NCBI RefSeq assembly: GCF_001613445.1
Contig: NZ_BDCJ01000020.1
Location: 124,001-188,000, forward strand
DNA length: 64,000 bases
Origin: Nocardia grenadensis NBRC 108939
Lineage (GTDB): Bacteria > Actinomycetota > Actinomycetes > Mycobacteriales > Mycobacteriaceae
Direction: 5' to 3'
Shown: positions 35,463-44,789 of the stretch, piece after piece
Numbering within the stretch: the first letter of the stretch is position 1
Layout of the letters: the number at the start of each line of letters is the position of its first letter
Program-made: the position numbers and the translations under genes
The notes under the pieces: generated by a model
The model's input: the letters and a program-made list of their open reading frames with translations, nothing else
Database searches by the model: none
What the model was told of the DNA's origin: nothing

Positions 35463-35672
35463 TCAGTCCGCGGGTTCGGCCTGCTCCGGGTCGTCTTCGG
35501 GGTGCTCCCCGGACAGGACCTTTCCCAGGCGAACTCTCTCCGGGGAGCGCGTCACTACCTCCTCCAGAATGGCGAGGACCTCCGCCTCGGTGCTGCGACC
35601 GTGATTGTCCGCGCGAATCCGCAGGGCGCGATACACCGCGTCCGGTACATGTCGAACAGATAGCGTCACCAT
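35463..35672 (-). CDS. FitA/VapB-type ribbon-helix-helix antitoxin, no toxin alongside
   Basis: 69 residues: VTLSVRHVPDAVYRALRIRA is the RHH strand-helix of FitA-like antitoxins, followed by GRSTEAEVLAIL and an acidic tail. A PIN-domain toxin gene normally follows directly, but downstream (35200-35462, minus strand) no PIN signature or start is seen. It is therefore an orphan: a relic, or a free DNA-binding protein. ATG 35672 is the start. Confidence 0.82.
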   Translation of the reverse strand: MVTLSVRHVPDAVYRALRIRADNHGRSTEAEVLAILEEVVTRSPERVRLGKVLSGEHPEDDPEQAEPAD

Positions 35673-35954
35673 GGCGGGCGTCTTTCGTCGACAGTGGTCG
35701 GTGACCCGATTATATTTCGCGCTCCGGCAAACCGCCGGTGCCGGTGGCGTCTCGGTCCGATATATGCCGCGCGCGGGGCCCGAATGGGGCGCGCCGGGCC
35801 GATCCGCCGCCGCATCGTAGAGTAATTCGTCGAAACCTGTTCCAGCGCAGCGAATATGGCGCAAAATCGGAAATCGTCTGTGTGAAGGAAAAGTCCGGAC
35901 CGGACGGTTCGGCACGGTGCGCGCTTTCGCGCGCATCCGGAAAGTGAGGCGGAA

Positions 35955-37127
35955 ATGAATCACAAGCTCTGGTTGCTCGGCCGGCTCGTCGCGGTGGGCG
36001 GGCATATCCTCGGCGAGAAGCTCACCGGGCACCGGGCCCGCACGATCGACGATGTGCCCGCGTCCGGCGCCGCGCTCACCGCGGAATGGCTCACCGCCGT
36101 GCTCTGCCGGGACGCACCCGGTGCCGAAGTGGTCTCCTTCGACATCTCGGGTGGCAGCAGCGGTACCTCCACCCGGGTGGCGATCCGGGTGGAGTACAAC
36201 GAGGCGGGCCGGGCCGCGGGGCTACCGGAGGCGTTGTTCGCCAAAACCACGTCTTCGCTGAGTCAGCGGATTCTGCTCGGCGGCGGCAAGATGATCGACG
36301 GCGAGACCCGTTTCTTCCGCGATTTCCGGCCGAAACTGGAGATCCAGGCCCCGCTGGGCTACTGGGGGGCGTCGGATCCGGCGTCGTGGCGGTCGATCGC
36401 GCTGATGGAGGATATCGCCGTCACGCGGGGCGCGGTATTCAGCGAACCGACCGCCCCGATCGGCCGTGCCGAAATGGAGGATCTGGTCCGCAATCTCGCC
36501 CGGCTGCACGGGACCTTCTGGGAGGATCCCGCCATCGAGGTGCTCAAGACCACCAACGAGGCGTTGCAGGCCTATCTCGCCGCGATCGATATGAAAACCC
36601 GCTGCGCGGTGGGTCTGGGCCGGGCGGCGGAAGTGGTTCCGGAAAGCCTGCACGGACAGGCGGACCGGTTGTGGTCCGGCGTCGAGCGTGCCGTGGACCT
36701 GGCCACGACCGAACTCCCGCACACCCTGCTGCACGGCGACCCGCATATCGGGCAGACCTACCGGACCGCCGAGGGACGGATGGGTTATGTGGACTGGCAG
36801 GTCGTGATGCGCGGCGGCTGGGGGCACGATTTCGCCTATACGGTCAATTCCGGTTGCGAACCGGAGGACCGCCGGGCCTGGGCCGAAGAACTGCTGCGGG
36901 CCTATCTGGAGGAACTGGCCGAGGCCGGCGGGGTGGCGCCCGATTTCGACAAGGCCTGGCTGATCTACCGGCAGCAGTCGATGTTCGCCTACGCGGCATG
37001 GGCGTTCACCATTGGCCGGGCCGCGTATCAGCCCGAGATGCAGTCGAGGGAGACCTGTCTCACACTTTTGCGGCGGATCACCTCGGCCATCGACGACAAT
37101 CGATCGCTGGACGCGCTCGGCGTATGA
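35955..37127 (+). CDS. Aminoglycoside phosphotransferase-like (APH/kinase fold) protein
   Basis: 390 residues. The kinase-like core has the catalytic loop LLHGDPHIGQTY and the metal motif VDWQVVMRGG. Related actinobacterial proteins are annotated as phosphotransferases of unknown substrate (ecdysteroid-kinase-like group). GAGGCGG lies before the ATG. The next genes are P450 and acyl-CoA dehydrogenase on the same strand, but with gaps over 200 bases, so co-transcription is not shown. Confidence 0.85.
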   Translation: MNHKLWLLGRLVAVGGHILGEKLTGHRARTIDDVPASGAALTAEWLTAVLCRDAPGAEVVSFDISGGSSGTSTRVAIRVEYNEAGRAAGLPEALFAKTTSSLSQRILLGGGKMIDGETRFFRDFRPKLEIQAPLGYWGASDPASWRSIALMEDIAVTRGAVFSEPTAPIGRAEMEDLVRNLARLHGTFWEDPAIEVLKTTNEALQAYLAAIDMKTRCAVGLGRAAEVVPESLHGQADRLWSGVERAVDLATTELPHTLLHGDPHIGQTYRTAEGRMGYVDWQVVMRGGWGHDFAYTVNSGCEPEDRRAWAEELLRAYLEELAEAGGVAPDFDKAWLIYRQQSMFAYAAWAFTIGRAAYQPEMQSRETCLTLLRRITSAIDDNRSLDALGV

Positions 37128-37419
37128 GAACCGTTGCGCCGGCCGGGTTTCGGATTTGCCGAGCCCGGCCGCGTCGCGGCGGCGAGAATGGCCGGCGGAA
37201 TATTCGGACCAGACCGATCGAAATTGTGCGGACTAGTCCAACAAAAACTCGAAAAAGACGGCCGTACAACTTGTTTCTGAATCGATCAGATTTCGTGACC
37301 ATGTCGTACCATCGCCTGGTTCCGGCTCGAGTCAGCTGATTCTGCAGGAGGAGCCTCGAACCGGGATCGGCCGGTGGAAAACCATCGGCGCCGCAACCGG
37401 ACGGTATGGAGTTTCGTTC

Positions 37420-38703
37420 TTGACTACCTCGGATCACCGAAGACACGCTCAGGCCCACGTGCACGGTTCGCCGATCGATTCCGATGATCCGCGGATACCG
37501 CTGTACCTCCCGGAATTCGCCGCCGATCCGCACCGGTTCTACCGGGAGATGCGGGGTCGGTACGGGTCCCTGGCGCCGGTGGAACTCGCCCCCGGCGTGC
37601 CCGCCACCCTGGTGATCGGATACAACACCGCCCTGCGGGTGCTCAACGATCCGGATCGCTTCCCCGCCGACCCTCGGGTCTGGCAGAAGGATATTCCGGC
37701 CGAGTGCCCGATCCTGCCACTGCTGGAATGGCGGCCGATGGCCAGCCGGTGCGCCGGACAGGAATTCGTGCGCTACCGGCAGGCGATCACCGCGAGCATG
37801 GACGAAGTGGACATGTACGCGATCCACACGGTCGTCGAGAACATCGCGGGCCCGTTGATCAACTCGTTCTGCGAGGACGGTCACGCGGAATTGATCCAGC
37901 AGTACGTGTTCCCGCTGGCGTTCCAGGTGATCAACTATCTGCTCGGCTGCCCGCCGGAGATCGGGCAGCAGGTTGCGGCCGGGACGGCCGCGCTGCTCGA
38001 GGGCGTGGACGCCGAAAGCGGCAGTCGTATGCTGGGCGAGGCCCTGATGAACCTGGTGTTGCTCAAGCGCGAGCAACCGGGCACCGATATCACCTCGGTG
38101 CTGCTGCAGCATCCGGTCGAGCTGTCCGAGGAGGAGGTCTCCCACCACGTCTCGCAGGTATACGGCACCGGGATCGAATTCGAACTGAACCTCATCGTCA
38201 ACACGCTGCTGCTGATCCTCACCGATGAACGGTTCGGCGGCAGCGTCCTCGGCGGGAACCTCACCTCCCGCGACGCCTTGGACGAGGTGCTGTTCAACGA
38301 CCCGCCGCTGGCGAATCTGCTGATCACCTATCCGCGGATGCCGATCCTGCTCGACGATGTGTGGCTGCCCGCGCATCAGCCGGTGGTGATCAGCATGGCG
38401 GCCTGCAACAACGATCCGGCCATCCGCACCTCGGAGCTGACGGGTAACCGCGCCCACTTGGCGTGGGGTCTGGGTCCGCACGCCTGCCCCGCTCAATCGC
38501 TGGCCTATATGGTCGCCGAGGGTGCCATCGATCAGCTGCTGGACGCGATACCGGAGATGCGCGCGGATTTCCCCGACGGTGAGCCGGTCTGGCGGCCGGG
38601 CCCGTTCCATCGATCGCTGGCGGGTTTGCCGGTGACATTTCCCCCGCAGATCCCGCTGCCCGGATACGCGGACACCGCCGCCCGGCCCGCGGTCCGGGCC
38701 TGA
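37420..38703 (+). CDS. Cytochrome P450, atypical (ExxR missing)
   Basis: 427 residues, TTG start with GGAG eight bases upstream. The heme loop is clear: WGLGPHACPAQSLAYM with the Cys ligand. The K-helix ExxR reads EVLF, and the I-helix lacks the acid-Thr pair (GTGIEFELN). Loss of ExxR is known for the CYP157 group of actinobacteria. Such proteins bind heme, but their oxygen chemistry is unproven. No ferredoxin is adjacent. Confidence 0.87.
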   Translation: MTTSDHRRHAQAHVHGSPIDSDDPRIPLYLPEFAADPHRFYREMRGRYGSLAPVELAPGVPATLVIGYNTALRVLNDPDRFPADPRVWQKDIPAECPILPLLEWRPMASRCAGQEFVRYRQAITASMDEVDMYAIHTVVENIAGPLINSFCEDGHAELIQQYVFPLAFQVINYLLGCPPEIGQQVAAGTAALLEGVDAESGSRMLGEALMNLVLLKREQPGTDITSVLLQHPVELSEEEVSHHVSQVYGTGIEFELNLIVNTLLLILTDERFGGSVLGGNLTSRDALDEVLFNDPPLANLLITYPRMPILLDDVWLPAHQPVVISMAACNNDPAIRTSELTGNRAHLAWGLGPHACPAQSLAYMVAEGAIDQLLDAIPEMRADFPDGEPVWRPGPFHRSLAGLPVTFPPQIPLPGYADTAARPAVRA

Positions 38704-38831
38704 GCCCGGCAGGCGGCCACTTGCGACGGGGCCCGGACCCGGCGGGTTCGGGCCCTGCGCGGGACTGCGGCGGCTCCGGTGGTGGTGTGCGGCGCCGGGG
38801 TCGCGGGGGCCCGGTACGGCACCGCCGAAGT

Positions 38832-38851
38832 ACTTGAATTCGGATTCAAGT
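38832..38851. promoter_or_regulatory. Palindromic operator before the acyl-CoA dehydrogenase
   Basis: Perfect arms ACTTGAAT and ATTCAAGT with a TCGG centre, about 50 bases upstream of the GTG start. A TetR gene follows the dehydrogenase and is the obvious candidate to bind it. Confidence 0.6.
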
Positions 38852-38903
38852 TTGGGCTACCGTCGGGAGGGCTTGAAGCCGCGCCCCGACGATCGGAGTT
38901 CTC

Positions 38904-40136
38904 GTGGAACTGTTCACCTCGACCGAGCGTGCCCGCGAGTACCGGCGCACCCTGCTCGCCTTCATGGACGAGCGCGTGTATCCGGCCGAGCCGGTCTATG
39001 CCGAGCAGATGGCCGCGGCGGGGGATCCACATCATCACCCGCAGATCCTCGAGGACCTCAAGGCCGAGGCCAAGGAGCGGGGATTGTGGAATCTGTTCCA
39101 TCCGCACCCGGAGTGGGGCCCGGGCCTGTCCAATCTGGAGTACGCGCCGCTGGCCGAGATCATGGGTCGCAGTCCGGCGCTGGCGCCCGAGGCGTGCAAC
39201 TGTTCCGCGCCCGACACCGGCAATATGGAGGTCTTCACCCTCTTCGGTACCGAGGAGCACAAGCAGCGCTGGCTCGAACCGCTGCTGGCGGGCACCATCC
39301 GGTCGGCGTTCGCGATGACCGAGCCCGGGGTCGCCAGCTCCGATGCCACCAATGTGGAGATGCGGATGGAACGCGACGGCGACGAGTACGTGCTCAACGG
39401 CCGGAAGTGGTTCGCCTCCAACGCCATGCACGCCAATTGCAGGGTGCTCATCGTCATGGGGAAGACCGATCCGGACGCGCCCAAGCATCGGCAGCAGTCG
39501 ATGATGGTGGTGCCGATCGACGCCCCGGGTGTCACCGTCGTCCGCAATCTGCCGGTGTTCGGTTATGTCGATCGCGAGGGGCACGCCGAGATCGAGTTCA
39601 CCGATGTGCGGGTCCCGGTCACCGATGTACTGAAGGGCGAGGGGGAGGGTTTCGCGATCAGCCAGGCCCGGCTGGGCCCCGGCCGCATCCATCACGCCAT
39701 GCGCGCGATCGGGATGGCCGAACGCGCACTGGAACTCATGTGTGCCCGGGCGGATTCGCGGACCACATTCGGGCGCAAGGTCAGCGAACGGGCCAATATC
39801 CGGGACTGGATCGCCGAGGCGCGCATCGATATCGAACAGGCGCGGCTACTCACCCTGAAAACCGCTTGGATGATGGATACGGTCGGCAACAAGGAGGCCC
39901 GCACCGAGATCGCCGCGATCAAGATCGCCGCGCCGGTGATGGCATTGCGGATCGTCGACCGTGCCATCCAGGTGTACGGCGCGGCCGGTGTGACCGAGGA
40001 TTTCCCGCTCGCGAGCATGTACGCCCATCTGCGTACCCTGCGGATCGCCGACGGTCCCGACGAGGTGCACAAACTGACTATCGCCCGGGCCGAGCTCGGT
40101 AAGGCCCGCGCGGCGGCCGAAGCCGCCGGCAGCTAG
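38904..40136 (+). CDS. Acyl-CoA dehydrogenase
   Basis: 410 residues, GTG start with GGAG five bases before. FAD/substrate motifs AFAMTEPGVASSDATN and GRKWFASNA, the C-terminal RTTFGRKVSERANI and the end region VYGAAGVTEDFPLA. It introduces a double bond alpha-beta to the CoA thioester. It resembles the long actinobacterial FadE group that includes acyl-CoA dehydrogenases for branched or large acyl groups. A palindromic operator lies in front and a TetR gene follows. Confidence 0.93.
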   Translation: MELFTSTERAREYRRTLLAFMDERVYPAEPVYAEQMAAAGDPHHHPQILEDLKAEAKERGLWNLFHPHPEWGPGLSNLEYAPLAEIMGRSPALAPEACNCSAPDTGNMEVFTLFGTEEHKQRWLEPLLAGTIRSAFAMTEPGVASSDATNVEMRMERDGDEYVLNGRKWFASNAMHANCRVLIVMGKTDPDAPKHRQQSMMVVPIDAPGVTVVRNLPVFGYVDREGHAEIEFTDVRVPVTDVLKGEGEGFAISQARLGPGRIHHAMRAIGMAERALELMCARADSRTTFGRKVSERANIRDWIAEARIDIEQARLLTLKTAWMMDTVGNKEARTEIAAIKIAAPVMALRIVDRAIQVYGAAGVTEDFPLASMYAHLRTLRIADGPDEVHKLTIARAELGKARAAAEAAGS

Positions 40137-40464
40137 TGGTGCCGGCCCGGGTCCGGGGATGTGGCCCGGGCATTCCGGTCCGCCGCCCGATACGTTGGAT
40201 ATGTCCGCTCGGTGCCCGGCTGTTCCCCCGACGAGACCCTGCGGGCCGAGGTCGGCCGGGCGACCCCGCGCGATACCGGGAACTCCGATCGGATCACCAC
40301 GCCGGCGACGGGCCGCCTGTTCGCGGCGTGAACGCACTATCCGAGCCTGTTCGCGCCCGCCACCACCGCCTTCCGTATTCCGCCCGGCCTGCGATCCCGG
40401 AGTTCGTTCGCGCCCGTCGCCGGATTCCGCGATCCGGCCGGCCCGCGACGACTGCGAGTGGCCG
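40137..40464. other. Intergenic region before TetR gene
   Basis: About 330 bases of very GC-rich sequence. Frames are open through it but show no family similarity, and no hairpin or palindrome of note is seen. Confidence 0.4.
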
Positions 40465-41223
40465 GTGAATGCTCGGCAGGAGAACATATCCGGGGCCCGG
40501 ACGAGCGGCGGCGGAGCCGACAGCGTATCCACGGGTGGGAAAACCGGCGAGGGAGCTGCGCGGGAGCTCACGGCGGCCGGTCATCCGACCCGGCCCGCCC
40601 CGAAGAGCCGCCGCGGGATCCGCACCCGGGCGGCGCTGCTCACGGCCGCCCGTGCGGTTTTCGAGGCCGACGGGTTCGTGGATGCGCGGATCAGCGACAT
40701 CACCCGGACCGCCGGGGTGGCCTCGGGGTCGTTCTACACCCATTTCGACAGCAAGGAAGAAATCTTCGCCGAGGTCGTCGATCAAGTCCGGGAGGAGATG
40801 CTGCATCCACACGTCCGCGCGCGCGCCGGGAGCGACGATCCGCGCGACTGGATCGCCGCCGCGAACCGGGAGTACTTACGGTCCTATCGGCGCAACGCGC
40901 GGTTGATGGCCGTCCTGGAGCAGGTGTCCCGGGTGGACCCACAGTTCGCCGCGCTGCGAGCCGAGCGGGCTTCGGCGTTCATCGATCGCAATGCGGCGTT
41001 GATCCGGGATCTCCAGGAGCGCGGTCTGGTGACGCCGCGGTTGGACGCGCGGGTGACTGCACTGGCGTTGTCGAGCATGGTGAGCAAAGTGGCGTATCTG
41101 GTGTTCGTGGACGAGGAGCGGATCGAGTTCGAGACCTTGCTGGAGACGCTCGACTGGATCTGGTGCAACGCTCTCCAACTGCCCGAATCACCCGGTGCGG
41201 GAACCGAGTCCGATCGGCGATGA
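40465..41223 (+). CDS. TetR family regulator
   Basis: 252 residues from GTG 40465; the first 50 are low-complexity and the true start may be later. HTH at about 58-105 (DARISDITRTAGVASGSFY), then a C-terminal domain with LRSYRRNARLMAVLEQVSRVDP. It follows the acyl-CoA dehydrogenase gene on the same strand and may bind the palindrome at 38832-38851. Confidence 0.83.
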   Translation: MNARQENISGARTSGGGADSVSTGGKTGEGAARELTAAGHPTRPAPKSRRGIRTRAALLTAARAVFEADGFVDARISDITRTAGVASGSFYTHFDSKEEIFAEVVDQVREEMLHPHVRARAGSDDPRDWIAAANREYLRSYRRNARLMAVLEQVSRVDPQFAALRAERASAFIDRNAALIRDLQERGLVTPRLDARVTALALSSMVSKVAYLVFVDEERIEFETLLETLDWIWCNALQLPESPGAGTESDRR

Positions 41224-41359
41224 GAGTTCGTGCTCCGCGGCGCGGGGGGCGCTCGGGGCGAGCTGTGGCCGTGTCGGGCCGGATTCCGGGGATTTGCGTG
41301 AGCTACCGCAGTGGCGGGCCGGTGGGTGCGTCGCCGGAGTGGCTGGATACGCAGGTCAA

Positions 41360-41383
41360 CTTACGCGCGGGGTCGCGCGTAAG
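41360..41383. terminator. Hairpin between convergent TetR and SDR genes
   Basis: CTTACGCGC and GCGCGTAAG form a perfect 9-bp stem around GGGGTC. Its position between convergent stops fits a bidirectional terminator. Confidence 0.55.
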
Positions 41384-41487
41384 CGATAGCCCGCCCGGGT
41401 GGCTCACCCCGGGGCGTCGCGGATCGGCTACCGGACAGGATGCCCGGCGCGAACCCGGGCATGCGTCCGGCGCAGGGCAGTCTGTGG

Positions 41488-42351
41488 TTACTCCGCTCGC
41501 GGGGTCGCGGAGAAACCGCGGAACCGGCGCAGGTAGCCGATGATGCGGCGCAGCGGTACCGCCCGCGGCCAATCATCCGGACGGAAATAGGCGTCGGTGC
41601 CGCCGTCCACGAAAATCACGCTACCGCAGAGGAATTCGGCCGATGGCGACAACATCATGCAGACCCAGTCGGCGATGTGCTCCGGCTTGCCGAAGCCACC
41701 GGTGGGGACCGGGAACGCATTGACCGCCTTGGCCTCCGTGGGGGAGGCGAGCTGGCCTTCGAGCAGCGGGGTGAGGATCGCGCCGGGGGCGATGACATTG
41801 AGCCGGATACCGGCCCCGGCCCATTCCGGCCGGACGGCCCGGCGGCGCACCCAGCGGCTGACCGCGATCTTGGAGGCCGCGTACACGAACGGCCCGGCCT
41901 GCTTACCGAAGATCTTCACCGTCCGGACGGCGCGTTCGGTATCGCCGGCCAGGAACGCCGCCACCGTCCGGCGCGGCACCGCCGGGACCGTGGTGGCGGA
42001 ATTGCTGCCGAAGGCGACGACCCGCGCGGATCCGGTCGCCGCGAGCGCGGGCCGCCAGCCCTCCAGCAGTTCGACTGTGCCGAGATAGTTCACCGCGGCG
42101 ATCACCGGCAATCGGGCGGGATCCGGTACCGGCCCGAGCCCGGCCGCGAGGACGGCGCCGTCGAGCCGGCCGTCCGCGGCGGCCAGTACCGCGTCGATCG
42201 CGCTGCGCCGGCCCGCGGCGGTGGCGAGGTCGGCGACGATATCGGACTCCTGGATATCCACCCCGATCACGCGGTGGCCCGCGGCGGTCAGTTTGTCGGC
42301 GACCGCCCTGCCCATTCCCGACGCCGCTCCCGTGACCGCGTAGACACCCAT
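41488..42351 (-). CDS. SDR family oxidoreductase (3-alpha-hydroxysteroid dehydrogenase-like)
   Basis: 287 residues: TGAASGMGRAVA cofactor loop, Asp in GVDIQ for NAD, YAASK, NVIAPGAILTPLL and IFVDGGTDAYFRPDDWP. The insert before the YxxxK motif and the late DxYxRPxxWP are typical of the 3-alpha-HSD branch. AGAAGGGA precedes the ATG. Its upstream region carries two copies of a 12-bp repeat. Confidence 0.9.
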   Translation of the reverse strand: MGVYAVTGAASGMGRAVADKLTAAGHRVIGVDIQESDIVADLATAAGRRSAIDAVLAAADGRLDGAVLAAGLGPVPDPARLPVIAAVNYLGTVELLEGWRPALAATGSARVVAFGSNSATTVPAVPRRTVAAFLAGDTERAVRTVKIFGKQAGPFVYAASKIAVSRWVRRRAVRPEWAGAGIRLNVIAPGAILTPLLEGQLASPTEAKAVNAFPVPTGGFGKPEHIADWVCMMLSPSAEFLCGSVIFVDGGTDAYFRPDDWPRAVPLRRIIGYLRRFRGFSATPRAE

Positions 42352-42400
42352 TCGAAATCCCTTCTTCCGGGCCAGGACTGCCGTCCCGGGGCCATTCGAC

Positions 42401-42430
42401 GGAGTCTGTCAAAAGTACGGAATCTGTCAA
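42401..42430 (-). promoter_or_regulatory. Two 12-bp direct repeats upstream of the SDR gene
   Basis: GGAGTCTGTCAA (42401-42412) and GGAATCTGTCAA (42419-42430) on the plus strand, 18 bases apart; read on the gene's strand both contain TTGACAGA. This could be a tandem activator or repressor site or overlapping -35 boxes. No matching -10 is clear. Confidence 0.5.
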
Positions 42431-42486
42431 GCGGCCTGGAGTGATGCGGGCGGCGATCGCGACCGGCCGCCGGTCCCGTCCACGGG

Positions 42487-42888
42487 TCAGCCGGGCAGGT
42501 GCAGATACTCGGGCAGGGTGAGGCAGACGAGGCCGAAGTCGTAACCCTTCTGCACGTACACTTCGGTGCCCACCCCGTCGGCCGATACCGAATGCCGACC
42601 GGGCACAGTCGGCGCCCAGTCCGCGGTGAAGGTGCCGGGTCCCGCCTGCTCGAGCGGCCCGAAGGTGCCGCCGGGCTGCCCGTCGGCCCGGTCCTCCAAT
42701 GCGCCCACCCCGTCCCCGTGGACCGTGACGGTGTAGGTGCAACCGACCCCGTATTGGACGAAACCGAGGCCGAAACCACCGGAGATGCTCACACCCGTCA
42801 CCGCGGCTGCGGCGCCGGGGGCCGGCCCGAACGCGGTCGCGGCGGCGAGGGCGCAGGCGGTGAGCAGTGGGTATGCGGCGGTCGTCAT
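42487..42888 (-). CDS. Secreted protein of unknown function
   Basis: 133 residues. An N-terminal signal peptide (hydrophobic to about residue 28, cleavage after GAAAA) is followed by a beta-rich domain with two Cys, GCTYTVTVHGDG and LVCLTLPEY, that could form a disulfide. The repeats of V/T/G strands suggest an Ig-like fold. GGAG lies eight bases before the ATG. No close family is recognised. Confidence 0.7.
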   Translation of the reverse strand: MTTAAYPLLTACALAAATAFGPAPGAAAAVTGVSISGGFGLGFVQYGVGCTYTVTVHGDGVGALEDRADGQPGGTFGPLEQAGPGTFTADWAPTVPGRHSVSADGVGTEVYVQKGYDFGLVCLTLPEYLHLPG

Positions 42889-43370
42889 AGGGCGTGCTCC
42901 GGTCGGATCGACGGTGGGGACACGGTGGAACGTCCTGTAAGAAGTGCAGCACCGCGAGGTCGCGCGGCACAGTCCTCGTCGATCACGAAGTAGTTCCGTT
43001 TGTCACCGGCGGACCCGGCCACCCCACCCGGCGCCGGTCGGTGCATTCCGGCGGGTTGTGTAACACCCGCAGACCTTCCGCTGAATAACCGGGCGTAAAA
43101 GTTGCGGCCCCTGGCCGATTGCCGGCGGAATGCTGCCGGGGCCGGTGCTGGTGCCACGGTGATATCGCAGAGTCGTATAACCGTTGACCGAGCCGAGTAT
43201 CGCGGAATTCCCGCGGTACCGCGCGGTTATTGATCAGCAATTTAAAGGACGCATTTTCCGTTTAATTCTTGATATGCATTCGAACTCCGAATATCGGTAT
43301 GGTCCTGTGCGCGAATGAAATCGCAGCCGCCCGGCCCAGGGTCGGTTCACGTGAGAAGGAATTGAACGCA
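42889..43370. other. Divergent intergenic region
   Basis: About 480 bases between two divergent secreted-protein genes, with lower GC in the right half. Short frames exist in several directions but none is convincing. Expected to hold both promoters; none could be fixed with confidence. Confidence 0.4.
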
Positions 43371-43979
43371 ATGAAGTTCGGCACTTTCGCCGCTACCGCA
43401 CTTCTGTCCGTCGCCGCTGTAGGGATTTCCGCCGGCGTGGTGCACGCCGAGCCCGCGGCTCCGGCTCCGGAGATCAAGAGCGAGGGCGTCGACCAGGGCG
43501 TCGCCTACGAGACCAGCGTCGACCAGAAGACCCAGACGATCACCACCGAGGTCCACGACGGGCGGTTCGAACTGACGCCGGACGGCGCCAAGGCCGTACT
43601 CAAGGCCGTCAGCGGTGCCGTGGTGGCCGAAGTGCCGCTGCAGTACGAGATCTCCGGCAGTGAGATGGCGGTGGCCCACGAGATCAGCGCCGACGGGACC
43701 ACTCTCGAGCTGACCCCGACGGTCACCGCCGAGAACATCGGCGAGATGCGGCCGGTCAGCTCGATGACCCGGCTGACCGCCGAGCTGCAGGAGAACGTCG
43801 TCGGTGTCGCGGCGGGCGCGGTACTCGGCGGTCTGCTCGGCGCGTTCGTCGGGCTCGGATTCTTCAGCATCATCACCGGTCCGATCGGTCTGGTCGTCGG
43901 TGCGGTGGCCGGCGGTTACATCACCGGTGGACAGCCGTTCGCCGACGCGGTGACCGCCGTGCTGCGCGGCGAACCGTGA
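43371..43979 (+). CDS. Exported protein with C-terminal glycine-zipper membrane segment
   Basis: 202 residues. A signal peptide (cleavage about residue 26, VVHAEP) is followed by a beta-rich domain (EVHDGRFELTPDGAKAVLKA) and a Gly/Ala-rich membrane hairpin from about residue 145 (GAVLGGLLGAFVGLGFF). Similar proteins are common in Nocardia and Rhodococcus with no known function. The next gene begins inside its stop (GTGA). Confidence 0.72.
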   Translation: MKFGTFAATALLSVAAVGISAGVVHAEPAAPAPEIKSEGVDQGVAYETSVDQKTQTITTEVHDGRFELTPDGAKAVLKAVSGAVVAEVPLQYEISGSEMAVAHEISADGTTLELTPTVTAENIGEMRPVSSMTRLTAELQENVVGVAAGAVLGGLLGAFVGLGFFSIITGPIGLVVGAVAGGYITGGQPFADAVTAVLRGEP

Positions 43980-44704
43980 CCCAGCCGGGCCCGGACGAGG
44001 ACGGCGGGCGTCCGCCGCTCTCACCGCAGGACAAACGCGCGCGGGTCGGCGCCACCGCCGCCGCGATCGCCATCGCGGCCGTGGTGACCTCGATCGTGCT
44101 GGGAATCGGTGTGGCCGCGCTGCTGGCCACCGCCGGCAGTGACGAGACGACCGAGGATCTCGCCGCGCCGGCGGCCGTCGAGACGACAGCCGGCACCGGC
44201 GTGACCCAGACCTCGCCCGCCCCGGTGGCCCCGCCGTCGGTGCTCGTGCCGTCGGCGACCGTCCCGCCTACCACCACCCCTTCCGCTGTCGGTATCGCGG
44301 GTTCGGCCAATAAAGAGGCCAAACAGGCCCCACCGAAGGTCGAGGTGGTGGCCGGGGAGTGCCTGAGCGCGCTCGGCGAGAAGGAGGTGGCCAAAGCCTC
44401 CTGCGGTAGCCCGGAATCCCGTTACAAGGTGGCCGCGGTCGGCCCGGCGGGGACCGCCTGTCCCTCGGACGCCGACTCCGCCCACACCATCGGCGAGACG
44501 ACCCTGTGCCTCGATATCGACTGGGTCGTCGGCAGCTGTGTGGATGTCTCGGGCGACCAGCCGCAACGCACGGAATGTGGACCGGGCGGGGTGCAGGTGA
44601 TCAGCATCCTGCCGGACACGGTGAACGTGAACGCGTGCCCGTCGGCCGACCGCGGGTTCGTCTACGACGAACGCCGGTTCGTGGTCTGCATCGGCGATCG
44701 ATAG
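43976..44704 (+). CDS. Membrane-anchored LppU-like protein
   Basis: 242 residues, GTG start overlapping the previous stop. A cytoplasmic N-terminus of 25 residues, one membrane helix (about 26-52), a Pro/Thr-rich linker, then an extracellular domain with paired Cys. GECLSALGEKEV and ASCGSPESRYKV are the pattern of mycobacterial LppU-family proteins. Exact role unknown; the context is envelope. Confidence 0.75.
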   Translation: MTQPGPDEDGGRPPLSPQDKRARVGATAAAIAIAAVVTSIVLGIGVAALLATAGSDETTEDLAAPAAVETTAGTGVTQTSPAPVAPPSVLVPSATVPPTTTPSAVGIAGSANKEAKQAPPKVEVVAGECLSALGEKEVAKASCGSPESRYKVAAVGPAGTACPSDADSAHTIGETTLCLDIDWVVGSCVDVSGDQPQRTECGPGGVQVISILPDTVNVNACPSADRGFVYDERRFVVCIGDR

Positions 44705-44789
44705 AACGGTCCGGTCGCCCGGTGACCGGACCGGGCGACCGGACTCCGTCGCGGCGCTTCCGGCGATCCGGGCCGGGTTAAGCTGATTC

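Noticed and set aside
37078..38610. Long antisense frame across the atypical P450
   Set aside because: The sense frame has the heme Cys loop and P450 length; the antisense has no motif.
40159..40464. Longer N-terminus of the TetR protein
   Set aside because: The extra residues are low complexity and no start with an SD is found upstream of 40465.
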